The notes below the pieces were generated by a model. It ran no database searches, had not been told where the DNA came from, and was given only the letters and a program-made list of their open reading frames with translations. DNA of 64,000 nucleotides from assembly GCA_036346355.1 (NCBI GenBank), contig CM070585.1:9563001-9627000 (forward strand), read 5' to 3'. Positions within the stretch are counted from its first letter, which is position 1. Each line of letters starts with the position of its first letter. This stretch comes from Rhipidocladum racemiflorum. Lineage: Eukaryota; Streptophyta; Magnoliopsida; Poales; Poaceae. Both the position numbers and the translations under genes were made by a program. Below, one piece after another: positions 55,831-64,000 of the stretch.

Positions 55831-57585
55831 TCAGCCATGCACAACATTGCCGCTCCTATTTGACGAACGTGCACGGCTTGTTGCCATGTATCTAAGCAAC
55901 CTGTGGAAAATCCTTCTGATCTGGCTCGCCCCCGGCAGACACAGTCTCCGCCCGGGCGTTGGCTGCGGAAGAGACCGAGACGGTGACAACGACGGTGCAG
56001 TCTCTGCTGTTGGAGAGGGGAACATCGGAATGTCGCGCCGGCAGACTGGGCAGGAGTTGTTCCGCGACAGCCACGGCACGATGCAGTCGGAGTGGTACAG
56101 GTGTCCGCAGGGGAGCCGGCGAGCGGCCACCGCGAGCGGGAGGGGCTCCATGCAGACGGCGCAGATCTCCGCTGTGTCGGAGATGGTGACGGTGGGCAGC
56201 GCGGTGATGGAAGCGGCCGGCGCCGCTTGTGAGCCGCCGTGGTAGACTGGCGAGTCGATCAGGGAGGCGTAGATGGAAACCTGCGGCGGGGGCGGCGGCG
56301 GGGTCCGCGGCGCCGATTGTACGTGCTCCCGGATTTCGTAGGCCACGGACATCAGCGACGGCGGTGGGCTCGGGGAGGGACTGAAGAAGTCATCCAAGGT
56401 ATCGGTGCGCGACAACGTCGGCGGCGGCCGAGGGGGAGGAAGAGGAGGAGGAGGAGGCAGGGCATGGAGGTTGCAATTGCAGTCCCGGACTGGGCAGGAG
56501 TAGTGCCTCAACAGCCATGGCATGATGCAGCCGAAGTGGTACTGGTGGCCGCAAGGTAGGCGGCGGCGCCTTCGAGAGATGGGGTTAAAGCAGAGGGCGC
56601 AGAGTATCTTACTGTCGGAGACGGTGATGACAGGCAGACGAGTGATCCATGCGATCGGCGCAGGTTGTGGCTCGTCGTTGGCGCCAACGAAGTCGGCCCG
56701 CTCCATGGTCAAAGTAGGCAAGCCAGGTTGTAGCTTGCCTCGGTAGAGTGCCGGAGGCGGCGGCGGCCACAACCGGGAGGAGGAGTCGAGGGAGTAGGCC
56801 GACGATATGTGGGAGGCGGTGGTGGAGGAGGACAAGGAGTGCTCTGCGTCTTCGTGGAAGCCATGGACTCTACAATTGGGACATCTCTGGAGGGTGAAGA
56901 GGGGGAACGGCGGCCCCTTGCGCATGGCGTCCGCGAGGTGCTTGGGGCAGTAGTACGGCAAGGGCGCGGCCGAGGAGGTGGTTGTTCCACTCGATGTCGT
57001 CGGGGGCGGCAAAGAAGGCAGCCTTTTGGAGGAGGGCGAGGCCCGTGCACACGGGAACGGCGGAGTCCACGGCAGGGTCGTGGACGATGAGGAGGGCGCT
57101 AACGAGGGTACGCACGGGGGCGGCGGCGGAGGAAGAGACAGCCTCGTCGCGGAGGAGGAGGAGGACGACGACGAGGATATCCACAGGAGCGGCCGCGGAG
57201 GAGGCGGCAACATGGCGGGGGTCGATGAGGGGGACGGTGGTGACGAAGGCCACAGGGGTGATGGGGGCGGAGGAGGAAGCGGCAGCGTCGTTGCGGAGGA
57301 AGAGGAGGACGACGAGGGTATCCAAGGGGGCAGTGGCTGTCGAGAAGGCGGCAGCGCCGTGGAGGGCAACGGGGGGCACGGTGGTGACGATGGCCACAGG
57401 GGAGGCGGGGGCGGCCGCAGCGGCAGTGGGAAGGGCGCGAGGCGGTCGTCGAGGTAGCCCTGGCGGCAGTGCGGGCAGAGGGTGAAGTCGAACGGGGAGG
57501 CCGGGGCCGGGAGCGAGAACCTCGCCCTGCAGGCCTGGCAGTAGAGCCGCACGGTCTCGGCCACGGCCGCGGCGGAGGTGGACAT
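55831..57585 (-). CDS. RING-H2 E3 ubiquitin ligase with zinc ribbon and two RING-like modules, intronless
   Basis: From the ATG at 57585 (MSTSAAAVAETVRLYC) the frame codes for 584 residues. A 25-codon longer in-frame start exists but adds nothing conserved. Cys16, 19, 37 and 40 form an N-terminal zinc ribbon of the RNF115/126 type. A long Pro/Ser-rich stretch follows, then a decayed second ribbon-like segment (CPKH...CPNC). RING 1 spans 329-373; its eighth ligand is displaced (CPVRDC instead of CPVC). RING 2 spans 475-519 with the canonical ligands Cys475, 478, 493, His495, 498, Cys501, 512 and 515. Each RING is preceded by a similar lead-in (ITRLPVITVSDS and ITALPTVTISDT), so the module was duplicated. 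It should transfer ubiquitin from an E2 through RING 2; substrates are unknown. No intron is needed. Confidence 0.88.
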   Translation of the reverse strand: MSTSAAAVAETVRLYCQACRARFSLPAPASPFDFTLCPHCRQGYLDDRLAPFPLPLRPPPPPLWPSSPPCPPLPSTALPPSRQPLPPWIPSSSSSSSATTLPLPPPPPSPLWPSSPPSPSSTPAMLPPPPRPLLWISSSSSSSSSATRLSLPPPPPPCVPSLAPSSSSTTLPWTPPFPCARASPSSKRLPSLPPPTTSSGTTTSSAAPLPYYCPKHLADAMRKGPPFPLFTLQRCPNCRVHGFHEDAEHSLSSSTTASHISSAYSLDSSSRLWPPPPPALYRGKLQPGLPTLTMERADFVGANDEPQPAPIAWITRLPVITVSDSKILCALCFNPISRRRRRLPCGHQYHFGCIMPWLLRHYSCPVRDCNCNLHALPPPPPLPPPRPPPTLSRTDTLDDFFSPSPSPPPSLMSVAYEIREHVQSAPRTPPPPPPQVSIYASLIDSPVYHGGSQAAPAASITALPTVTISDTAEICAVCMEPLPLAVAARRLPCGHLYHSDCIVPWLSRNNSCPVCRRDIPMFPSPTAETAPSLSPSRSLPQPTPGRRLCLPGASQIRRIFHRLLRYMATSRARSSNRSGNVVHG

Positions 57586-58335
57586 GGCGGGCGCGCGCTC
57601 GGTGTCGGCGCTCCACCTCGAGGCTGGCTGGCGCGGCAACGGGCTGTGTTGCTGGATCACGCTCGTTTTATTTCATCAGGGTTTTGTTTGCTTGGTTAGT
57701 GCTTGCTGCCGCTGGCTCGCGCGCCTTTTTTCTTCTCCTTTGGATGAGGGCTTTGCACGCTTTCGTGACTTGACTAATAAACTCGACACCAATGGTTTAA
57801 GGTAGGTTACACTTATTTACACCTGTATTAACATGTTCAGACTTCAGAAAAACTTGGCAAACATCTACAGTACCATGGTCCATATGCTACCGTATAACTA
57901 TGATCTGTGCCATGTGTATATGTACCCGCCTCTTGGAGTACATCGATTCTTACCAAGGAAAAAAAAAGGGTTTTGATAAGTTTTATCCGGATGTTTTCTT
58001 TAGTAATCATCATCCAAATTCCTAGCCATTGGATTTGCTTTCAGATCAATGCACGCTCCCCCCCTTTGAATTCGAGGTGGATTGATTATACGGATGTGTG
58101 TTTTGATCGTACGGTCCAAAGTTTGGATATTTTTTGGAACAAAAACATCCGAATGATACCTATACACTCCAAAAAAAAAAATCTGAAACTCACGTAGCAC
58201 CTGGCTGTTTTGTATTTTTTTTTAAAGCATTACTTCGAGAGAGGAAAAACAAAGACGAGCACACCACAATGCAATTGCTTGGTGCTTTCCAAAGTTTGAC
58301 GACGTTGCATGCACGAGCTTTCATCGTCAAAATGA
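57586..58335. other. Upstream flank of the RING gene with a MITE-like block
   Basis: 57586-57800 is the probable promoter and leader of the RING gene, without an obvious TATA box. 57955-58185 is related, inverted, to 41020-41240. No coding sequence is seen. Confidence 0.45.
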
Positions 58336-58339
58336 CACA

Positions 58340-58630
58340 AAGGTCCAGTTTGTATCGGTTTCTGAATTATAGATTCTGAATTATAAGAGAAATTATTTCT
58401 AATTATGGGAGAATCGGGTCGAGCCGATTACAACTTCTAGGTTCCGGACCGAGACAGCGAGAATCAGCAACAATCAGTGAGAATCAGGTTTCAGTCAGAT
58501 TCTGATTCTATATAGAAATAATCAGCTTCTAATTCTCAGAGAAGCTGTCTAAAATCCTCCCGTTTAGTAAGTAATCCACTTTCTTTTTTAAAAAAAAAAA
58601 AAACAAAAGTTGTTCATAAGTTGAAACCAA
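58340..58630 (-). mobile_element. MITE, GATTCTGA family, copy C
   Basis: In reverse orientation it shares with 14054-14320 the series AGCTGTC, CTTCTAATTCTCAGAGAAGC, TCTATATAGAA, CAGATTCTGATTCT, AATCAGGTTTCAGTCAG and GTTCCGGACCGAG. The outer ends (GGTCCAGTTTGTATCGG and AAGTTGAAACC) resemble the TIRs loosely, and no target duplication is clear. Confidence 0.7.
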
Positions 58631-59584
58631 CTTACAAGCCGCCACTCTCTCCTCGGTCCTCATGGTCTCCCTCCCTCTCCAATTCTAGTTGCAACACCAT
58701 CGACGTCCACAACACGAGGCGGTGTTGAGCCGCTGACTCACCGTCCACTAGGAACCAAAGTCGCCGAAGAGGGATGACTAGGGGAGGAGGCATCGCCGTC
58801 CCCTCTCCCCTCACCGGTTGCTGTCGCCATCCCCTCTCCAGTTTTTGTAATAGGTACTCCCTACTCCTAATTAATTAACTTCTATGAATCTCTAGTTAAT
58901 GCAATCAGTTCACACATAGCAGTTTGGTCGCATGCGCAAGAGGATATTTATCTCATTTCCTCGGTTACTATTGAGTATCGGATATGAATTTGTTGACTTC
59001 ATGCGGTATTGCTGTTATATTTGATAAAAATGCACCTTTCTTGGCGAAAATGTGGTGATTTATGAAGAAAATTTTGATCTTTTTAGTCGTATGGTTTGCT
59101 TGATATGTCGGGTACGGTTGACATCCTTTTTCATCGGACAATACTATATGCTTAAATGCTCATGAGTTTTAAAATGAATTGGTTGTTGAATGGAGCACTG
59201 ATTCTGACACTATTCCAGTGGGTAGTCTAAAAAACTCTTCTTTTATTTCCATTAGCGCTGACTAATTGAATTGTTGCTTTCTATATGCATGTTATACTAC
59301 CTATCGATTTATTTAATTATCTTTAGTTAATTTGTTTGTGTACAATCAAAGAGAGAATTGTTCACTAGCTCAATGCATGATCAACACTCTAAAATCCTTT
59401 CTGTACTTTGTTCTAACATGCTATTATGGTTAGGTACTCATATGATTTTATTCAACATATATTACTCTATATATGTGTGCACTATCCGTATATGCATGCT
59501 TTTTATCAGTTGGACCGAATTGGCGCATCAGTGTTTCTTTCAGGCTCCCTTGATCGAGCTCCTCAAGATTGGTGAACAATAGAC
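58631..59584. other. Gene-free spacer
   Basis: 58632-58860 is GC-richer and 58860-59580 AT-rich. No recognised gene or repeat. Confidence 0.4.
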
Positions 59585-59990
59585 CTGTAAACGAGCCAAG
59601 CTCAAGCGAGCCTAGCCTCCCAGGCTCGAGCTCGGTAAAAGCTTGAACGAGCTCAAGTTGCGGTCAAGCTTGGTCAATCAAAGCTTGAGTAGGCTCAAGC
59701 TCGACTTGATCTAAACTTGAGTAGGCTCGAGGTAGGTAACAGTAAACAATTTAATATGCACTATATTTCAATAATAAAAAAGCCCAAGCTCAACTTGAGT
59801 AAACTCGATAATAATTGATACATAGTACTATTTAACAAGTGATTTGTAAATTTATTAGGCTCGCGAGCTATTCGAATTCAGCTCGGTGAAACTCACAAGC
59901 TCAGAATCAAGTTCAAATTTGACTCATTTGAAAGTCAAACTAAGTTTAAATTGAGCCCAGAGCCAGCTAAGTTCGAGCCTCGGATATTTT
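59585..59990. repeat. Decayed hAT-like repeat (GAGC(C/T)(A/C)AGC-rich)
   Basis: AACGAGCCAAGCTCAAGCGA and many GCTTGAG / CTCAAGC and GAGCTCGG blocks in both orientations resemble the subterminal arrays of the hAT element at 48135-48648. Terminal repeats are no longer recognisable. Confidence 0.5.
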
Positions 59991-60130
59991 TTTCACATCC
60001 CATTGATCAGTGCTTACACTCGAGGGGCGCGCGTGGCTCTTGTGCTTTCGATGAATCAAAGCACCCTCTTGGTCCGTGCCGTCATAAATAAGCAGAAAGA
60101 TTGCAAACAATACATTAGCAGATGAGCTCA

Positions 60131-60335
60131 AGGTTCAAAATTTTGGTGAAATTTTGAAAATATCGATCGAGATTTCAGATTTCAGATTTCGGCCAGGCAC
60201 GAGATCCTAAATCTTTGTCGGATAAAAAATTTAAAAAATTCAAAATACTACAGTACTTAAAATTTCGGTAAATTCCGCTAAAATTTTGGTTTTTGTACTA
60301 GATTTAAACTTATTTTGACCGGATAGATACTTCTT
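60131..60335. repeat. Unassigned TIR family, truncated copy 4
   Basis: The left end AAGGTTCAAAATTTTGG, then AGATTTCAGATTTC and CTAGATTTAAACTTATTT, matches the start of copy 2 (AAGGATCAAAATCTTGG ... CTAGATTTGAACTCATTT). The sequence is then lost at about 60335, before the LTR at 60491. Confidence 0.65.
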
Positions 60336-60490
60336 GGCTCTCCTCCGATCTTAGGAGCTCTCGGAAGCAAAAGCTTGTGTGGAGGAAGGAAACAGCGATC
60401 TTCCCAAAAGGTTGTACCTTTCTTCCGATTAAAGCCATTTTGTTTGTCTGCCATTTCCAACCCAATCAATCCCACGTTCCCCTCCAGAAC

Positions 60491-63400
60491 TGTGAGACCC
60501 CGGATCGGCTATCCGAAATCTCCTGTGTATTTCCGTACTAGTTCCAGATCAGTAGCTAGTACACACAGTCACAGTGATACTTCATTGCCGAACATAACAA
60601 AAATTTAAACATAAATATTCAAGTATGAGCCACATGGCCACTTATTACAATACTCGGTCCAAAGACCGGAGACAAAGCAGCGGAAAACGAAAGAAAGAAC
60701 AAACGAACACCAAAACGCCACAGGCGACGACTAGAAACGCAACTAGTTATCCTGGCAATCCTCCTCGAACTCCTCAGGGTAGAACTCGCCCTCTTCAGCT
60801 GCGTCTTGATAAATTTATGATGATGACAAGTTGATGTAGCACGTGAGTACAAAGGTACCCAGCAAGTCGGGGAAAGTATGCTTATGTGGGGCTTTCCAAA
60901 GGAAGCTTAATAGGGTTCATTTGCATAAAGCCAAAGTTCATTAAACCATACTTAAGTAATAAGTTTCACAAAGCAGCTTTTAACAATTCTTTTTAATAAT
61001 TGAATTATTTGATATTGCAGTGAGGTTCTATCCACCATCACTAATATAAAGGCTCTATCCGCCAACTTTTAAAAGATCAAGGTTAATCATATGACTCCAT
61101 CCGTCAAGAGTAAAGCAGGTTCTTTCCACCCGGTTGGCTCTATCCGCCAAACAACATCCGAGAGTTCTAACCACTCCCGAATCCCAAAACAAAACATTTT
61201 TCAGTTTTTAAAACCAAAATCAAAGTCTACCAATATGAAAGCATTCTTCGCTTTGCCCTTGACCATAGGCACGGCTATTCGAATAGTTTTAACTCTGCAG
61301 AGGTGTACAGCTTTACCCACAAGACAAGATATACCCTTGATGCCATGCAATTAACACACTTCCTTGGGTGTGCCGGCAGGGATATCCTGACAAGGCCGTT
61401 ACAATGTATCTACTTAACTTGACCCACCCGCTAAGGTTTCACCGCTGTTAGGGTTCCATCCGCCCAGTACAGAAGCCCCCTCTTGCGCCGTGTGAGAAAA
61501 ACGACATTACCTCTATCCGGCACTCACATTCAACCGAGTGGTAAGTCAAAATTAGATTTCTACAAATTAGTTGGCCAGGTCGTACCATTATAGATATGTG
61601 GTAGTACGGTTACGTTTAGAATGGACAATCACAAGCGTCAGTCCTTAAATGACTTAGGGCGGTACTTGCACAAGACAACTAGTGCTCCATCCGCACCCAC
61701 CCGACAATCCAATCCGCCCAAGTCCAAACCGTTTTTCCTTTTCTTTTTATTTTAGAAAAAAAGTACCATAATCATAATAATAACTTCCAAATCACATTTG
61801 AAATCATTCTTTTTTGAGTAATCCCACCCATGGGTTGTTTTCATCGATAAAGGTCCTAAGCAATTCTACCGTACTATGTCACAAAGGATACCATATAAGC
61901 ATAGGCATGGTATAACAAATGTCCTAGGGTTACAAGTAACAAGTATGTCGATAACAAAGGAGTCATTCACCATTCGGATTATCTATACCCTTATATTTGA
62001 CATATGATAAAACATAGCATGCAAATTTAGAAAGCATTTAAAACATGTTTATAAACTTGGGATCAATATGCGTCAAGGAGACTTGCCTTCAGTCGCGGGA
62101 AGGTCGTCGTACGAGGGAAGTCCGGCGGCGGGATCGGCGGTCGCGTCGGAGTCCTCGGCTACGCGCAAATCGAGGCAATAAATAAATACCAAAAAATAAA
62201 TAAAATCTAAAAATTACAAAATTAGTACTGGCAGGTAGATCTTGATTTTAGATGAATTTATAAATTTGAATGGGGTCAATCGGAGTTCGGACGGAGAAGA
62301 TATGAGCGTCCGAAGTTTGAATTTCGAAAAAAATGGAAAACCGAGAATATTCCACAGAATATTCCCTTTCCAATTTTTATGATTTTTGGAAATTAATTGT
62401 GTCACTTGCAAGTGGGCCCCACATGTCATACTAATGGAAGGTTGTCTTCAACCTTAGGCTTGCCATGGAAGCCATGGGGAAGGAGGAAGCTTGGGGAAGT
62501 GGGGAGGGTGGCCGGCCAAGGCTGCGGCCGGCGGAGTGTGGCCTTGTAGCCAGCGTCTTGGCCAGCGATGGGCGGTGGCCAGCGGGACCGGCGGTGGCCG
62601 GCGGCGAGCCCCACACATGGGCAAAGCCCACTCCAAAAACAGAGAGCCAAAACTCTACCCAAAACTTGATTTTTTTTCCTCATGTTTGCACGGATTTGAC
62701 CCAAATAAAAGCATGGAATCACTAGATAACAACCTTAGGGACCTAGAGAATCAAGGAATCGGATTGAATCTCACCGGAGGCGACGAATTTGGCGACGAAC
62801 GGAGTTTCGGCCGAATCGAGAAAAATGCGAAATTCGTCTCCAAAACTTGAGGGATCCTAAAATTGATTGTCGGGTTAGGCTCTAGACTCAATCACGATCA
62901 CAAGGAACCAAGTGGCATGAAGAATAACCCACCGTGGAGATATCTACAACCAAGAACACGAAGAACACCAAAAAGAGGACCCGGCGTCGGTTTTCTTGCT
63001 CTAGTGGATGAACGAATGGGAGAGGCCAAAGGAGGCTCATACCACCGAGACGGGGGTTCTTATACGAAGAGAATGGAAGTGGAATCACGCGGAACGGAGT
63101 TGAAACGGCCGAGTTATGAACGTTTGAGTGCATTTCGGTTTTTCTTTAATGTGGCCGTTTCCGGCGAGATTGGCGGCGAGTGATGGTGAGGAATGGCAAG
63201 AGGGCGACGATACGGATTCAACAGAACTGGCGCTTCGCATTTTGGAGTTGAAATGAGGGAGTTATGAGGATTTGAATGGAACCCTAGCCATTGGAGAGAG
63301 CTCCATGCCTTCTCTGTTGTTTCCCAAGGCTAGAGGTAGAAGATGAAGTACTGTAGCAATGACACGTGGCAACGTCTCATTGGCCGAGAGTTACGTAAAT

Positions 63401-63866
63401 GAACCGCCCTAGAGAAAAATTAGGAAAAATGGTCTAAAAATTCCGGAAAAATTCCTAGAGCCATTTTAGAATATTTGGGACCCAATAAAATTGGTTTCGC
63501 GGAATTTGGAGGGAATTTGTGGAATTAAATATTCGGGCGCGGATTGCGGGCATTAAACAAAAGCCGCGCGAGATAAAATAGGAGCGAAGGTCCAAAAATC
63601 CGGGGAATGATTCCTAAAATAATTTTGGAATATTTGGAACACAATTGAAGTGGTTTTGGGATTTTTGGAGCATTTTTGGACTCGGGTGAAATTTCGGCTA
63701 CCGGCGGGAACTGGAAAATTCGATTTTTCGACCGGAGGGGGAGTAAATCCCGATTTTGGATAGGAATGGATGCCAGGTTAATATAAACACCAGGGAAAAT
63801 CCAATTTTTGAATTTAATTTATTTAAATTATGTTTTTCTCTAGAAAGCGAAAATGAGGATGTTACA
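60491..63866 (-). mobile_element. Gypsy-type solo LTR, 3.4 kb
   Basis: It opens TGTGAGACCCCGG and closes GATGTTACA (minus strand TGTAACATCC ... GGTCTCACA). Flanks are AGAAC (60486-60490) and AGTAC (63867-63871), 4 of 5 matching. It shares ordered landmarks with the LTRs at 46861-52438 and 20282-24642. An acidic frame ending QDN-stop lies on its minus strand at 60743-60806. GC-rich sequence at 62460-62640 is open in several frames but is LTR sequence, not a gene. Confidence 0.75.
60743..60806 (-). other. Acidic open frame in LTR, ending QDN-stop
   Basis: The minus strand reads DAAEEGEFYPEEFEEDCQDN then TAG. It is the third member of the set with 24350-24397 and 47108-47155. The acidic character and the ending are kept although the DNA has diverged. 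Confidence 0.5.
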
Positions 63867-64000
63867 AGTACAGAAGGTGGGGTTGGAGCCTCCTTGTTTC
63901 ATGGCTTCTCCAAGATTTGGTGCTACACGGCGGGAGGGACGAGGCGAGAGTAGGCTCCGCCTGATTCGATCCAAGAAGAATGTTGCAGGGGATTTCTTGG

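Noticed and set aside
56870..57616. 248-codon alternative frame overlapping the RING gene
   Set aside because: Low-complexity translation of the same GC-rich DNA in another frame; it lacks the ordered zinc-binding cysteines.
62426..62722. 98-codon minus-strand frame
   Set aside because: It lies inside the solo LTR at 60491-63866 and matches no protein I know.
1..64000. CRISPR arrays, operons or ribosome binding sites
   Set aside because: No regularly spaced identical repeats were seen, and the spliced genes and transposons show a plant nuclear sequence.

Overview
This is a plant nuclear window, almost certainly from a grass (Poaceae). The evidence is the very GC-rich HD-Zip and RING coding exons set in AT-rich spacer, the dense set of Tourist, Stowaway, hAT and Mutator-type small transposons, the Sirevirus-like copia LTRs with CGG/CCG palindromes, and SINE sequence resembling the grass Au family. 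From memory, rice carries the HD-Zip gene HOX11 and formate-tetrahydrofolate ligase close together on chromosome 9, so the window looks like an expanded, transposon-filled counterpart of that region. I cannot name the species.

Layout. 1-5396: minus-strand copia element running off the left edge, interrupted by an unassigned terminal-inverted-repeat (TIR) element (124-1367) and a solo LTR (1606-2077). 5.6-7.2 kb: three small DNA transposons with clean boundaries. 8960-10341: four-exon class II HD-Zip gene (HOX11-like), plus strand. 10.3-20.2 kb: no gene, many MITEs (one Stowaway inside a Tourist-like element, one Tourist-like inside another) and AT-rich repeats. 20.3-24.6 kb: solo gypsy-type LTR with a copia solo LTR nested in it. 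24.7-26.5 kb: second copy of the unassigned TIR family. 27029-33271: a Helitron with both termini visible, holding fragments of four unrelated host genes (ribosomal protein S6, a paladin-like phosphatase, a SCY1-like pseudokinase and a receptor-like kinase), all on the minus strand. 33898-35058: hAT element. 36128-40011: intact five-exon formate-tetrahydrofolate ligase, minus strand. 41.3-42.6 kb: a 1.2-kb fold-back palindrome. 43-46 kb: TIR-family copy, MITEs, a hairpin element and a ubiquitin-fold (MUB) gene fragment. 46.9-52.4 kb: rearranged gypsy-type LTRs with a gag relic. 53.7-54.0 kb: a small conserved protein gene with an 8-bp duplication that breaks its frame. 55831-57585: intronless RING-H2 E3 ligase gene with two RING-like modules. 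60.5-63.9 kb: another gypsy-type solo LTR.

Three genes look functional: HOX11-like (transcriptional repressor), FTHFS (one-carbon metabolism) and the RING protein (ubiquitination). They show no sign of working together; they are ordinary neighbours in a transposon-rich landscape. The most notable structures are the multi-gene-capturing Helitron and the TIR family with apparent 4-bp target duplications. Family assignments rest on recognition by eye; no database search was possible.
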